64,000 bases of DNA, from the NCBI RefSeq assembly GCF_900104675.1, contig NZ_LT629945.1:2036756-2100755 (forward strand), in the 5' to 3' direction. How positions within the stretch are numbered: the first letter of the stretch is position 1; each line of letters opens with the position of its first letter. Source of the stretch: Angelakisella massiliensis (lineage in GTDB: Bacteria > Bacillota > Clostridia > Oscillospirales > Ruminococcaceae). Made by a program: the position numbers and the translations under genes. Below, in pieces: positions 49,416-58,328 of the stretch. The notes below the pieces were generated by a model. The model was not told where the DNA came from. It ran no database searches and saw only the letters and a list, made by a program, of their open reading frames with translations.

Positions 49416-50810
49416 TCAGAATTCAGCAAAGCCGGTGGTTCTGGGGAAGGGAAGCACATCACGGATGTTGTTGATGCCGGTGATGTACATGATCAGCCGC
49501 TCAAAGCCCAGGCCATATCCCGCGTGCTTGGTGCCGCCGAAGCGCCGCAGATCCAGATACCACCAGTAATCCTCTTCCCGCAGCCCCAGTTCATGGATGC
49601 GGTCCATCAAGCGGTCAAGACGCTCTTCACGCTGGGAGCCGCCGATGATCTCACCAACGCCGGGAACCAGCAGGTCCACAGCGGCTACGGTTTTGTTATC
49701 GTCGTTCATTCGCATATAGAAAGCCTTGATTTCCTTGGGATAATCGGTAACGAAGACCGGTTTGCCGAAAATCTTCTCAGTGAGGTACCGTTCGTGCTCT
49801 GTCTGCAGGTCGCAGCCCCAATAGACAGGATACTCAAACTGATCTTTTACCTGCTCCAGCTTTTCCACAGCCTCCGTATAGGTGATGCGGCCGAAGTCAG
49901 CCTCTATAATACCGGTCAGGCGGTTGATCAGATCCTTGTCATAGAACTGATTGAAGAAGGCGATCTCCTCCGGGCAGTTGTCCATCACATACTTGAGGAC
50001 AAACTTGATCATGTCAGAGGCCAGCTGCATATCGTCTTCCAGGTCGGCAAAAGCGATTTCCGGCTCGATCATCCAGAACTCAGCCGCATGCCGAGCAGTG
50101 TTGGAACGCTCTGCCCGGAAGGTAGGACCGAAGGTGTAAACCTTGGAGAAAGCCATCGCCATGCATTCCGCTTCCAGCTGACCGGAAACAGTGAGGTTGG
50201 TGGGTTTGCCGAAGAAGTCCTGACTATAATCTACCTGGCCGTCGGGAGTACGGGGAGGATCATTGGGGTCCAGCACAGACAGCCGGAACATTTCACCTGC
50301 GCCTTCACAGTCGCTGCCGGTGATGATGGGGGTGTGAGCGTAAACAAAGCCTCTCTCGTTAAAGAACTTATGAATGGCATAAGCGGCCACGGAACGTACC
50401 CGGAACACCGCGCTGAAGGTATTGGTCCGGGGACGAAGATGCTGGATGGTGCGGAGATATTCCAGACTGTGCTTTTTCTTCTGGAGAGGATATTCAGGGG
50501 AGGAAACGCCTTCCACCTGGATCTGGGATGCATGGATTTCGAAGGGCTGCTTTGCGTTGGGGGTCAGGACGATATTGCCCCGAACCACCAGGGCGGCTCC
50601 CACATTCTGCTTGGAGATTTCAGTGAAATTATCGATCTTGCTGTCCTCAAAAACGATCTGAAGATTGCGGAAGTAGGTGCCGTCGTTCAGCTCAATAAAA
50701 CCCAGCGCCTTGGAGTTGCGAATGGTCTTGACCCAGCCGCAAACGGTGACGTCGGAATCAATGTAGTTGTTCACACTGGCGAACAATGCCCGGATCTCGG
50801 TGTGCTGCAT
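49416..50810 (-). CDS. asnS: Asparaginyl-tRNA synthetase
   Basis: AsnRS attaches asparagine to tRNA-Asn. The 464-residue protein has an N-terminal OB-fold anticodon-binding domain ([20 protein letters not shown]). The class II catalytic core follows, with motif 2 [20 protein letters not shown] and motif 3 [20 protein letters not shown] ending in PFPRT. It is monocistronic, with a consensus-like promoter 89-117 bp upstream and a terminator. No T-box leader is seen. Confidence 0.97.
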   Translation of the reverse strand: MQHTEIRALFASVNNYIDSDVTVCGWVKTIRNSKALGFIELNDGTYFRNLQIVFEDSKIDNFTEISKQNVGAALVVRGNIVLTPNAKQPFEIHASQIQVEGVSSPEYPLQKKKHSLEYLRTIQHLRPRTNTFSAVFRVRSVAAYAIHKFFNERGFVYAHTPIITGSDCEGAGEMFRLSVLDPNDPPRTPDGQVDYSQDFFGKPTNLTVSGQLEAECMAMAFSKVYTFGPTFRAERSNTARHAAEFWMIEPEIAFADLEDDMQLASDMIKFVLKYVMDNCPEEIAFFNQFYDKDLINRLTGIIEADFGRITYTEAVEKLEQVKDQFEYPVYWGCDLQTEHERYLTEKIFGKPVFVTDYPKEIKAFYMRMNDDNKTVAAVDLLVPGVGEIIGGSQREERLDRLMDRIHELGLREEDYWWYLDLRRFGGTKHAGYGLGFERLIMYITGINNIRDVLPFPRTTGFAEF

Positions 50811-50898
50811 TTGAAAATCCCTCTTTCAACATGATGGGCGGAAGTTTTTCCGCCGGATAAAAACGGAACCCTGTAAAGGGGCCCCGATAATTACACTT

Positions 50899-50927
50899 AT
50901 TATATTATGGAAGGGGATTTTGTGCAA
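50899..50927 (-). promoter_or_regulatory. Sigma-A promoter of asnS
   Basis: On the minus strand TTGCAC (50927-50922) and TATAAT (50904-50899) are separated by 17 bp. The transcript would start near 50892, giving an ~80-nt leader. Confidence 0.75.
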
Positions 50928-50929
50928 TC

Positions 50930-51144
50930 CTTTTCTTTTAAAACCCGGGAAAAACATTTCTTTGCTTGGAGGAAAGGATACTATTATGGACTGTCAGGGG
51001 AGGGGAGAAAAAAGAGAGAAAAAAATAATTTAAAAAATTCGAAAAAGGGGTTGATTTTTCCAAAACTATCGGATATAATAATAACTCGTCGGGCACCTCC
51101 TGACACAAAACTGGATAAAACGGTAACACGTTTTAGACGCACTC
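50930..51144. other. asnS to tRNA-Ser intergenic region
   Basis: Together with 50811-50929 this is 334 bp without a protein gene. It contains the divergent promoters of asnS and the tRNA and a purine-rich, AT-rich stretch (50990-51045). I see no other feature. Confidence 0.6.
51051..51079 (+). promoter_or_regulatory. Sigma-A promoter of tRNA-Ser
   Basis: TTGATT (51051-51056) and TATAAT (51074-51079) with a 17-bp spacer lie 65 bp upstream of the mature tRNA. Confidence 0.8.
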
Positions 51145-51236
51145 GGAAAGATGGCTGAGCTGGTCTAAGGCGCACGACTGGAAATCGTGTGTGCGTTAAT
51201 AGCGCACCGAGGGTTCGAATCCCTCTCTTTCCGCCA
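51145..51236 (+). tRNA. tRNA-Ser (anticodon GGA)
   Basis: The acceptor stem GGAAAGA pairs with TCTTTCC, followed by discriminator G and an encoded CCA (51234-51236). The anticodon stem CACGA/TCGTG (51173-51177 and 51185-51189) encloses loop CTGGAAA, giving anticodon GGA at 51180-51182. The long variable arm, GTGCGTTAATAGCGCAC, is typical of serine tRNAs. The T-loop GGTTCGAATCC is intact. The gene is monocistronic, with its own promoter and terminator. Confidence 0.97.
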
Positions 51237-51242
51237 CAAGGT

Positions 51243-51274
51243 AAGGACCTGAAGCATTTGCTTCAGGTCCTTTT
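51243..51274 (+). terminator. Intrinsic terminator of tRNA-Ser
   Basis: A perfect 13-bp stem has arms AAGGACCTGAAGC (51243-51255) and GCTTCAGGTCCTT (51260-51272) with an ATTT loop and a T-run, seven bases after the tRNA. Confidence 0.92.
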
Positions 51275-51381
51275 CCCATTCTCATAAAAGCTTTTTGTTT
51301 CAAAGCGAAAAAGGAAAGCGGCGGCAGACAGAAAAGTCTGAGATGAATCCGCTTGGCCTTTACCGAGATTTTGCGGCTATA

Positions 51382-51427
51382 AAAACAGGGACTATGGGTA
51401 ATGTGTTTTCCCCATAGTCCCTGTTTT
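51382..51427. terminator. Bidirectional terminator after the anti-sigma operon
   Basis: Perfect arms AAAACAGGGACTATGGG (51382-51398) and CCCATAGTCCCTGTTTT (51411-51427) end the minus-strand sigma/anti-sigma operon and may also back up tRNA termination. Confidence 0.88.
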
Positions 51428-51459
51428 ATTTGTGCTTTGGGAAGGTTGGCTGTCCCGTC

Positions 51460-52389
51460 TCAGATAAGAACGGTACGCAGGTCCAGCTGGTTGAGGATAT
51501 CCTTCATTTCCTCAAAGGTGCAGCCTGTGGCATAGATGCTGACGGTTTTGTACCTGTTTACAGCGGAGCACCAAATTTGTCCGTCATATTCCTGGATGAG
51601 CACTTCCACATTGTCCTGGGTGACAAAAACTTCACTCCGGTCATAGGAGCTGTTAAGGATATATTCTGGATCTTCCCCGCTGTCAAAGAAGGTGTTGTAC
51701 TCATAGGAGAGGGAAAAGCGGCTTCCTTCCCTGGGGATGTAGCCGAGATGTGTTTTTACCCACAGCAGCTGCCCATCTTTTTCAGAGCGGCACAGAACAG
51801 CGATTTGCCCCCCATCCATAGGCGTCATCTTTTCCGCAAGGAAGGTGAGGTCCCAGTCCAGCAGGTCCTCTACAACCATTTTCTGGGCGTAATCCCCAGC
51901 TGTACGGTATTCTGTCACTACATTTCCATAAAAACTATCCTCACTGCTGCGGATGACCTGCCGCTCCCAACCGTCACGGCTATAGTCTCCTTCCTTTTGA
52001 GAAAGGAGGGTCTCATTTTCCAGCAGCCCTTGTTCCATAGCTCTGGAAACATATTCTGATGGTGTTTCCACATCCTTACTTTCTTCCGCTGTACCTGGAA
52101 CAGCGTAGGATGCCGCTGCGTCGGGATGATCTTCCGATTGCTGTTGCGTCAGAGCTTCCAGGGAATCAAAGAAGAAAATTTCCCGATGATTGAGTACATA
52201 ATCCACCGTGAAAGCGGTGAGTGTCAGCAAAGCAGCGGTCAGTACCGCAGCGATAAGAACGGTTCGTACGATTTTCTTTGGTGTGATGTTTTGCGGCTCT
52301 TTTTTTGTTTCCGCCATCTTCAAAACCTCCTCCAAGGTGCTTTGGGAGGCATGAAGCGGGGAAAAGGCCCGGCGAATTTCTTCCCTCAT
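51460..52389 (-). CDS. Probable membrane anti-sigma factor / ECF-associated protein
   Basis: The 309-residue protein has a cytoplasmic N-terminus (~1-38), one membrane helix (VRTVLIAAVLTAALLTLTAF, ~40-60) and an extracytoplasmic domain of about 245 residues without recognised motif. It overlaps the ECF sigma gene by four bases (ATGA), the usual arrangement for a sigma factor and its transmembrane anti-sigma factor. There is no zinc-binding HxxxCxxC motif in the N-terminal part. The trigger is unknown. Confidence 0.72.
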   Translation of the reverse strand: MREEIRRAFSPLHASQSTLEEVLKMAETKKEPQNITPKKIVRTVLIAAVLTAALLTLTAFTVDYVLNHREIFFFDSLEALTQQQSEDHPDAAASYAVPGTAEESKDVETPSEYVSRAMEQGLLENETLLSQKEGDYSRDGWERQVIRSSEDSFYGNVVTEYRTAGDYAQKMVVEDLLDWDLTFLAEKMTPMDGGQIAVLCRSEKDGQLLWVKTHLGYIPREGSRFSLSYEYNTFFDSGEDPEYILNSSYDRSEVFVTQDNVEVLIQEYDGQIWCSAVNRYKTVSIYATGCTFEEMKDILNQLDLRTVLI

Positions 52390-52865
52390 GTGGATGCCTC
52401 CTCCGATAAATTCTTTCGCAGGCGTTCTCTTGCCCGTTTCAGTCGTGTCCCCACAGTCCCCTGGGGCAGCTTCAGCAGCTCCGCGATCTCTTCTACGGTG
52501 TAGCCTTCATAATAATAAAGGTAGATGATGATCCGGTATTTTGTATCCAGAGCCAGCACAGCTTCCAGGAGGTCATTTTCCCGGGGCCCTTCAAATGTCA
52601 GCGAATTGATGTAATCAGAAAGATCCTCCGCTCGTCTCCAGGGGGAACGCCAATACTTTTTGCATTCATTGATGGTAACGCGGATCAGCCAATGCTTCAG
52701 ATGGCAGTCGCTTTGAAAATCCTTATCCGATTGATAAAGACGCAGCAGCACAGTTTGCGTGACATCATCAGCGTCCGGTCGGCTTTTCAGATAACTGAAA
52801 GCTAATCGGAAGATGGTATCCATATATTGCTGTGCCAGTTGAACAAATTGTTCTTTTTTCAGCAT
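52386..52865 (-). CDS. ECF-type RNA polymerase sigma factor
   Basis: This 159-residue sigma-70 family protein has region 2 (FVQLAQQYMDTIFRLAFSYL and DADDVTQTVLLRLYQ) and region 4 (YEGYTVEEIAELLKLPQGTV followed by GTRLKRARERLRKNL). The start at 52865 has AAGGAG eight bases upstream; a longer frame to 52928 lacks such a site. It is cotranscribed with the membrane protein that likely restrains it. The target genes cannot be told from the window. Confidence 0.92.
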   Translation of the reverse strand: MLKKEQFVQLAQQYMDTIFRLAFSYLKSRPDADDVTQTVLLRLYQSDKDFQSDCHLKHWLIRVTINECKKYWRSPWRRAEDLSDYINSLTFEGPRENDLLEAVLALDTKYRIIIYLYYYEGYTVEEIAELLKLPQGTVGTRLKRARERLRKNLSEEAST

Positions 52866-53278
52866 AGGCCTGACTCCTTGTGAAAAGCTTTTCAACTGTA
52901 ATATCCAGCAGAAGGTCATTTTTTTCATTATAGCATAAAGAAAATTGGCGAAAGGTGGGAGATCCCCCTTTCCGCACTGGAGCGGATGATCGCTTTCCCT
53001 ACTGAAAATGGAAACGGAGAGAGCAAATGGTGTTTTTCTTCCATAGGCAAAGTAAGGGAGGAAATTTGTATTTCACATTTGGAAATCTTCTGGAAAATAC
53101 CTGCGAAAAGCAATATTTTTTTGAATTTTGCGTCAAGAAAAAGTTTCATATTAAACGCTTTTTCTGTCAACAATTCTGAAAGATGCATAGAATATGCAAG
53201 AAAAGAAAAAAATATCTTGCAAAATATCGTCGTATCCACTACAATAGGAGAAACGACTTTTAAGAGGAGCTGTATAGG
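52866..53278. other. Divergent region between ECF sigma and aspartate aminotransferase
   Basis: About 410 bp without a gene. On the minus strand an extended -10 (TGCTATAAT; TATAAT at 52932-52927) lies about 60 bp before the sigma gene, with no clear -35. On the plus strand a good sigma-A promoter (53217-53245) serves the aminotransferase. The middle is AT-rich with no other recognisable element. Confidence 0.55.
53217..53245 (+). promoter_or_regulatory. Sigma-A promoter of the aminotransferase gene
   Basis: TTGCAA (53217-53222) and TACAAT (53240-53245) are separated by 17 bp. The transcript would begin about 27 bp before the ATG. Confidence 0.75.
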
Positions 53279-54568
53279 ATGGAACCGATGCGTCAGATGG
53301 GAACAGCAAAGCTGGAAAGACTGCTTGCAGAGCTGCGGAAGGAATATGAGGATTTTCAAAGCCAAAAGCTGACCCTGGATATGTCCAGAGGTAAGCCCAA
53401 CAGCGATCAGCTGGATCTGGCTGCGGGGATGCTGGATACCCTGAGCAGTGCCCGGGGCGCTTTTTCGGACAGCGGTATTGATTGCCGGAATTATGGTTCT
53501 CTCACCGGCATTCCGGAAGCGAAAAAAATGATGGCCGATATGCTGGGCGTGGAAGAGGATGAGGTGATCATCGGGGGAAACTCCAGCCTGAATCTGATGT
53601 TCGATACAGTTTCCAGAGCCCTGAATCTGGGCGTTTACGGTTCCGATAAGCCCTGGTGCAAAGAGCCTGAAATCAAGTTCCTTTGTCCCGCTCCCGGTTA
53701 CGACCGTCATTTTGCCATCTGCCAGCATTTCGGCATCAAGATGATCACCATCCCCATGGGTCCGGAAGGCCCCGACATGGATCTGGTAGAGGACTATGTC
53801 AACAACGATCCCGCGGTAAAGGGGATCTGGTGTGTTCCCAAATACTCCAATCCCACCGGTGTTACATATTCCAAGCGGACAGTGGAACGTTTTTCCCGTC
53901 TGTGTCCCGCCGCCCGGGATTTCCGCATTTTCTGGGATAACGCTTACTGCATCCATTCCTTCAAGGGGGAGGATGAACAGCTGACGGATCTGTTCCATCT
54001 GCTCAAGCAGCGGGGCAAGGAAAATATGATTTTCATCTTCGGTTCCACCTCCAAAATCTCCTTTGCCGGCGCCGGATTGGCGGCTATGGCCGGTTCCCGG
54101 GCCAATATGCGCCTGACAGAGCAGCAGCTTTCCATTCAAACCATTGGATACGACAAGATCTGCCAGCTGATGCATGTGCGGTATTTCGGCAGCTTCCAGG
54201 GAATGAAGGAGCATATGAAGAAACACGCCGCGATACTGGCTCCCAAGTTTGCCGCGGTGGAGGAGATCCTTTCCCGTGAGCTGGATGGCCTGGAGATTGC
54301 TACATGGACCGATCCTACAGGCGGATACTTCATTTCTCTGGATACACTGGAGAACTGCGCCAAGCGGACAGTGCAGCTGTGTGCTGAGGCCGGGGTCAAA
54401 CTCACCGGCGCCGGGGCGACCTTCCCTTACGGGATCGATCCCTATGACCGGAACATCCGTATTGCTCCCAGCTATCCGTCGGTAGAGGAGCTGAGAAAGG
54501 CAACAGAGCTGCTGTGCCTGTGTGTGAAGATCGCTTCGGCGGAGTATTATCTCACCATCAGCATCTGA
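53279..54568 (+). CDS. Aspartate aminotransferase-like PLP enzyme (MocR-type aminotransferase fold)
   Basis: The 429-residue fold-type I PLP enzyme has LTLDMSRGKPNSDQLDLA at the N-terminus, a cofactor-binding region GGNSSLNLMFDTVS, the CVPKYSNPTGVTYS motif, and the PLP lysine in FIFGSTSKISFAGAG. The arginine binding the substrate carboxylate is in RNIRIAPSYPS. This matches the group of aspartate aminotransferases annotated as Aminotran_MocR in Clostridia. AGAGGAG lies nine bases before the ATG. It is monocistronic and likely makes aspartate or glutamate for amino acid metabolism. Confidence 0.88.
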   Translation: MEPMRQMGTAKLERLLAELRKEYEDFQSQKLTLDMSRGKPNSDQLDLAAGMLDTLSSARGAFSDSGIDCRNYGSLTGIPEAKKMMADMLGVEEDEVIIGGNSSLNLMFDTVSRALNLGVYGSDKPWCKEPEIKFLCPAPGYDRHFAICQHFGIKMITIPMGPEGPDMDLVEDYVNNDPAVKGIWCVPKYSNPTGVTYSKRTVERFSRLCPAARDFRIFWDNAYCIHSFKGEDEQLTDLFHLLKQRGKENMIFIFGSTSKISFAGAGLAAMAGSRANMRLTEQQLSIQTIGYDKICQLMHVRYFGSFQGMKEHMKKHAAILAPKFAAVEEILSRELDGLEIATWTDPTGGYFISLDTLENCAKRTVQLCAEAGVKLTGAGATFPYGIDPYDRNIRIAPSYPSVEELRKATELLCLCVKIASAEYYLTISI

Positions 54569-54599
54569 GCGGAGAAAAATTTAAAAGCAAGGCAAAAAG

Positions 54600-54631
54600 C
54601 GGGCGTTGGAGTTTTTCTGACGTCCGTTTTT
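54600..54631 (+). terminator. Intrinsic terminator of the aminotransferase gene
   Basis: Arms CGGGCGT (54600-54606) and ACGTCCG (54620-54626), with one wobble, are followed by TTTTT and preceded by AAAAAG. Confidence 0.7.
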
Positions 54632-54766
54632 GTATGATTCGGGGAGAACAGTGGAAAATAAGATTCAAAAGGATCAGACCTGCCCAAAGCGTTTGTCCGC
54701 TTTTCTTTCTCTTTGGACCTCGGTGGGGAAATTATGTGTCATTGCGGTGTTTTTTGTGGTTTAACG

Positions 54767-54795
54767 TTGACTTTCGCAGGAAGCTGTCCTATAAT
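54767..54795 (+). promoter_or_regulatory. Sigma-A promoter of secDF
   Basis: TTGACT (54767-54772) and TATAAT (54790-54795) with a 17-bp spacer make a near-consensus promoter. The leader to secD is about 100 nt. Confidence 0.85.
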
Positions 54796-54809
54796 AGGCC
54801 ACATGATCG

Positions 54810-54842
54810 CCTGGACAAAACGGGCTTTTCTTTTTGTCCGGG
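54810..54842 (+). other. Hairpin in the secD leader RNA
   Basis: Arms CCTGGACAAAA (54810-54820) and TTTTTGTCCGGGG region (54831-54843) pair through GGACAAAA/TTTTGTCC, starting about eight bases after the expected transcription start. Such a 5' hairpin may stabilise the mRNA or attenuate transcription. Confidence 0.45.
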
Positions 54843-54903
54843 GTAATATTTGCGCCGGAGGAGGTCATCTCCCCCTGCCGGTGCGGACATAGGAGGACTG
54901 TCA

Positions 54904-56283
54904 ATGAAAAGAGCGAAAAAATGGCCGTTTTTTGTAGCGGCCGCGCTCATTCTGGTCATCGCCTATCTGACGATGTTTGGTTTGAGCATCGGCGGCGAGA
55001 CCTACATCAAGGGCGCCGATACCATTCGCTGGGGTATTGATATCCGGGGCGGCGTGGACGCCACCTTTACCCCTGCCGATGGCTATGATGCCACGGAAGA
55101 AGAGATGCGGTCGGCGGAATCCATTATGGAAATTCGTCTGATCGCCCGGGGCATCACCGATTATGAGGTGTACACCGATACAGCCACAGACCGGATCATT
55201 GTCCGTTTTCCCTGGAAGGTAGGGGAGACGGAGTTTGATCCTGAGGAGGCGATCAAGGAGCTGGGCGACACCGCCATGCTTACCTTCCGGGAAGGTCTGG
55301 AGGTGGATGAGCAGGGCAATCCCACCGGTACGGTAGTGCTGGAAGGTAAGGATCTGGTCAGCGCTCAGGTGGCGGTGTACCGGGATGAATATGGTGTCAG
55401 CCGTCCTGTGGTAGAGTTCAAGCTCACCGATGAGGGCAAGACCAAGTTCGCGGAGGCTACAGAAAGAAATCTGGGCAAGATCATTTCCATCTGGATGGAC
55501 AACACCCTCATTTCCTTCCCCACAGTCAACAGCGTCATCAGCCAGGGAGAAGGCATGATCGAAGGAGACTTCACTGCTGAATCGGCTCAGGATCTGGCCG
55601 AGAAAATCAACGGCGGCGCGCTGCCCTTCAAGATGACCACCGAAAATTACAGCTCCATTTCTCCCACCCTGGGCCTCAACGCCAAGGATGCCATGGTCAA
55701 TGCCGGTATCATCGCTTTTGTGCTGGTATGCCTGTATATGATCCTCTATTATCGTCTGCCGGGCTTTGTAGCGGTTTTCGCGCTGATCGGTCAGGTCGTG
55801 TTTATGATTGCGGCCGTTACCCGTGTGTTCCCGGTTTATGAATCCTTCACCCTCACCCTGCCCGGTATCGCCGGTATTATTCTTGGTATCGGTATGGGTG
55901 TGGACGCTAACATCATTTCCGCAGAGCGTATCAAAGAGGAGATCCGCAGCGGCAAGACTGTGGACGGCGCTGTCAGCCAGGGCTTTGAGCGGGCCTTCTC
56001 CGCCATCCTGGACGGCAATGTCACCGTCATCATCGTCGCTGTGATCCTCATGGGCGCTTTTGGCCCACCGGAGAGCATCTGCGTGCGGGTGCTGCGTCCC
56101 ATCTTCTTTATGTTTGGTCAGGCGACCGCCGGTTCCATCTATTCCTTCGGCTATACACTGCTGATGGGTGTGGTGGCCAACATGATCATGGGCGTTTATC
56201 TGTCCCGGCTGATGCTCCGGTCCATTTCTCAGCTGAAATGCTTCAGAAAACCCTGGTTCTATGGAGGTGCGAAGAATGTTTGA
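54904..56283 (+). CDS. secD: Protein translocase subunit SecD
   Basis: SecD, with SecF, uses the ion gradient to help complete protein export through SecYEG. The 459-residue protein has an N-terminal membrane helix (~8-28) and the large extracytoplasmic P1 domain, starting with IRWGIDIRGGVDATFTP. The RND-type membrane block follows (GALPFKMTTENYSSISPTLG, then five more helices with IAGIILGIGMGVDANIISAE). Start ATG 54904 with AGGAGG upstream. It overlaps secF by 8 bp. Length is typical of Firmicutes. Confidence 0.96.
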   Translation: MKRAKKWPFFVAAALILVIAYLTMFGLSIGGETYIKGADTIRWGIDIRGGVDATFTPADGYDATEEEMRSAESIMEIRLIARGITDYEVYTDTATDRIIVRFPWKVGETEFDPEEAIKELGDTAMLTFREGLEVDEQGNPTGTVVLEGKDLVSAQVAVYRDEYGVSRPVVEFKLTDEGKTKFAEATERNLGKIISIWMDNTLISFPTVNSVISQGEGMIEGDFTAESAQDLAEKINGGALPFKMTTENYSSISPTLGLNAKDAMVNAGIIAFVLVCLYMILYYRLPGFVAVFALIGQVVFMIAAVTRVFPVYESFTLTLPGIAGIILGIGMGVDANIISAERIKEEIRSGKTVDGAVSQGFERAFSAILDGNVTVIIVAVILMGAFGPPESICVRVLRPIFFMFGQATAGSIYSFGYTLLMGVVANMIMGVYLSRLMLRSISQLKCFRKPWFYGGAKNV

Positions 56284-57199
56284 TTTCATCGGCAAAAGAA
56301 AAATCTTTTTCAGCATCTCCCTGGGGCTGCTGGCCCTTTGCCTGGTGTTCTGCCTGACTTTGGGAGTGGAGCTGGATATCCAGTTCAAAGGCGGCTCCAT
56401 GATGACCTATTCCTATACCGGCACGGTGGACCCCGCTGCCATTGAAAGCGCGGTTGAGGATGTAACCGGCAGCGTTACCTCTGTACAGACCGGCAGCACC
56501 GCCGGTACCGGCATGACCACCTTCACCATCGCGCTGGCGCAGAAGCAGGGCGTGGATGTGGAGACCCAGTCCGCCATTACCGCCAAGCTGGAAGAAATGT
56601 ATCCCGATGCCGGCCTGGAAGCGCTGAGCATCAACAATGTGGACGCTACCATTGGTAAGGAGTTTTTCCTCAAATCCATCCTTGCCGTGCTGCTGGCCTC
56701 TGTGCTGATGGTGGTATATATCGCCTGGAGATTCCGCAACATCGGCGGCTGGTCTGCCGGTGTGATGGCAATGCTGGCGCTGCTCCACGATGTGCTGATG
56801 GTTTTCGCGATTTTCGTTTTCCTGCGCATTCCCCTTAACGACAGCTTTATTGCGGTGGTATTGACCATTCTGGGCTACTCCCTCAATGATACCATCGTAA
56901 TCTATGACCGTATTCGTGAAAATGAGCGGCTGATGGGTAAGCGTACGCCCTTGCCGAAGCTGGTCAATGAGTCCATCAACCAGTCTCTGGGCCGTGCCTT
57001 TGGTACATCTTTCGCCACTGTGCTGTCCATGGTGGTAGTTGCTGTGGTTGCCTGGATGTATGATATGAACAGCATTATCACCTTTGCCATCCCCATGATC
57101 GCCGGTATTGTTTCCGGTTTGTATTCCTCTGTCTGTATCACCGGCCCGCTTTGGGTTTGGTGGGAGGAAAAACATCCCTCCAAGAGACGGATGGCCTGA
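56276..57199 (+). CDS. secF: Protein translocase subunit SecF
   Basis: SecF is the partner of SecD. The 307-residue protein has six membrane helices with ELDIQFKGGSMMTYSYTG after the first, and the RND blocks MLALLHDVLMVFAIFVF, LTILGYSLNDTIVIYDRIRE and SINQSLGRAFGTSFATVLSM. Start ATG 56276 with GGAGGTG upstream, inside the end of secD, so translation is coupled. A strong terminator follows. Confidence 0.96.
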   Translation: MFDFIGKRKIFFSISLGLLALCLVFCLTLGVELDIQFKGGSMMTYSYTGTVDPAAIESAVEDVTGSVTSVQTGSTAGTGMTTFTIALAQKQGVDVETQSAITAKLEEMYPDAGLEALSINNVDATIGKEFFLKSILAVLLASVLMVVYIAWRFRNIGGWSAGVMAMLALLHDVLMVFAIFVFLRIPLNDSFIAVVLTILGYSLNDTIVIYDRIRENERLMGKRTPLPKLVNESINQSLGRAFGTSFATVLSMVVVAVVAWMYDMNSIITFAIPMIAGIVSGLYSSVCITGPLWVWWEEKHPSKRRMA

Positions 57200-57215
57200 A
57201 AATTTTTTGCGCGCA

Positions 57216-57247
57216 GGGGCAGGTTTCATTTGAAACCTGCCCCTTTT
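57216..57247 (+). terminator. Intrinsic terminator of secDF
   Basis: A perfect 12-bp stem has arms GGGGCAGGTTTC (57216-57227) and GAAACCTGCCCC (57232-57243) with an ATTT loop and TTTT. Confidence 0.92.
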
Positions 57248-57306
57248 GCATATGATGGGAAGGGGAAGAGCTTCAAACCGGATGAAAGTTCAAGCGGTAC
57301 GGCCTA

Positions 57307-57335
57307 TTGAATAAAAAGCTTTTGTGTAGTAAACT
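57307..57335 (+). promoter_or_regulatory. Probable promoter of the isomerase-like gene
   Basis: TTGAAT (57307-57312) and TAAACT (57330-57335) with a 17-bp spacer lie 85 bp before the TTG start. Confidence 0.55.
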
Positions 57336-57419
57336 ATGAGGAAGCAATAACCCTGAGCAAAGGACTTTAAATAAGCGGCTTTTGCTTCCTCAAACATTCC
57401 TGGAAAAGGCGGGAGGATT

Positions 57420-58217
57420 TTGAATATAGGCATTTCCACGGCAACCTTCTATCCACTGGAAACGGAACAAGCGCTGGATCAGGCCATCAGGCTGGGGTCT
57501 GACTGTGTGGAGATTTTTTTCAATGCATTTTGTGAAACAACCCCGGAGTTTGTCCGGCAGCTGAAGCGTCAGCTGGAGGCTTATGAAATAAAAGTAACTT
57601 CCATCCATCCCTTCACTTCTGGGATGGAGCCCATGTTTTTCTTTTCCAATTATCCCAGGCGTTTTTCTGACGGGATGGAGATCTATAAAAGGTACTTTGA
57701 GATTTTAGGAGAGCTGGGCGGGAAATATCTGATCCTCCATGGCCACCACAACAAGCCGGGGGCCAGTATGGAACAGTATGTGGAGCGATATGCCCGCCTT
57801 CATCAGCTGGGCAGAAGCTTTGGTTTATATGTTGCCCAGGAAAATGTGGCCCGCTGCCTGAGCCGCTATCCCCAATTGTTTGAGCGGATCGCCCAGGCCG
57901 TGCCGGATGCCAAATTCACCCTGGATGTCAAGCAGGCTATCCGCTCCGGCGTGACGGTGGAACAGATGCTGGATGTCATGGGAGAGCACCTGGCCCATAT
58001 TCATATCAGTGACAACAGCCCTCAGTGCGACTGCCTGCCGGTGGGGGAAGGGACGATGGATTTTGAGGCCTTTTTCCGGCGGCTGCGGCAGATGAATTAT
58101 GGGGGAGACATGGTGCTGGAGCTGTATCAGGACAGCTACAGTAATTCATCCCAATTGACCAATTCCATTGAAAGGCTGCGCAGGCTTTGGGAGAGCAGCG
58201 AAGAGAAACAGGGTTGA
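57420..58217 (+). CDS. Sugar phosphate isomerase/epimerase-like TIM-barrel protein
   Basis: The 265-residue protein (TTG start after GGGAGG) belongs to the xylose-isomerase-like/AP-endonuclease-2 superfamily. Family features are IGISTATFYPLE at the N-terminus, metal-ligand candidates in YLILHGHHN, VAQENVA, FTLDVKQA, HIHISDN and, near the end, MVLELYQDS. The substrate cannot be told. It is probably monocistronic, between secF and nrdR, and the nrdR promoter lies just after its stop. Confidence 0.8.
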   Translation: MNIGISTATFYPLETEQALDQAIRLGSDCVEIFFNAFCETTPEFVRQLKRQLEAYEIKVTSIHPFTSGMEPMFFFSNYPRRFSDGMEIYKRYFEILGELGGKYLILHGHHNKPGASMEQYVERYARLHQLGRSFGLYVAQENVARCLSRYPQLFERIAQAVPDAKFTLDVKQAIRSGVTVEQMLDVMGEHLAHIHISDNSPQCDCLPVGEGTMDFEAFFRRLRQMNYGGDMVLELYQDSYSNSSQLTNSIERLRRLWESSEEKQG

Positions 58218-58264
58218 ATTTGGTACACTTTGGGGATTATTTACAAAAAATATTGGGAAAAGTC

Positions 58265-58293
58265 TTGTCTGAAAAAGAAAGGTTTGCTATAAT
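58265..58293 (+). promoter_or_regulatory. Sigma-A promoter of nrdR
   Basis: TTGTCT (58265-58270) and TATAAT (58288-58293) with 17-bp spacing lie 36 bp upstream of the GTG start. Confidence 0.75.
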
Positions 58294-58328
58294 ATTAACA
58301 AGGCGGGGCTGGAGAGGAGTGTTTGGGT

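Larger units (their letters stand above)
54569..54903 (+). other. Intergenic region before secD
   Basis: The 335-bp gap contains the terminator of the aminotransferase gene (54600-54631), the secD promoter (54767-54795), and a hairpin right after the expected transcription start (54810-54842). No protein gene is supported. Confidence 0.65.

Noticed and set aside
50811-50898. T-box leader for asnS
   Set aside because: The ~80-nt leader is too short and lacks a T-box sequence or specifier stem.
54901-56400. 499-codon minus-strand frame across secD
   Set aside because: Opposite secD and secF, which are certain; His/Gly/Asp-rich composition typical of a shadow.
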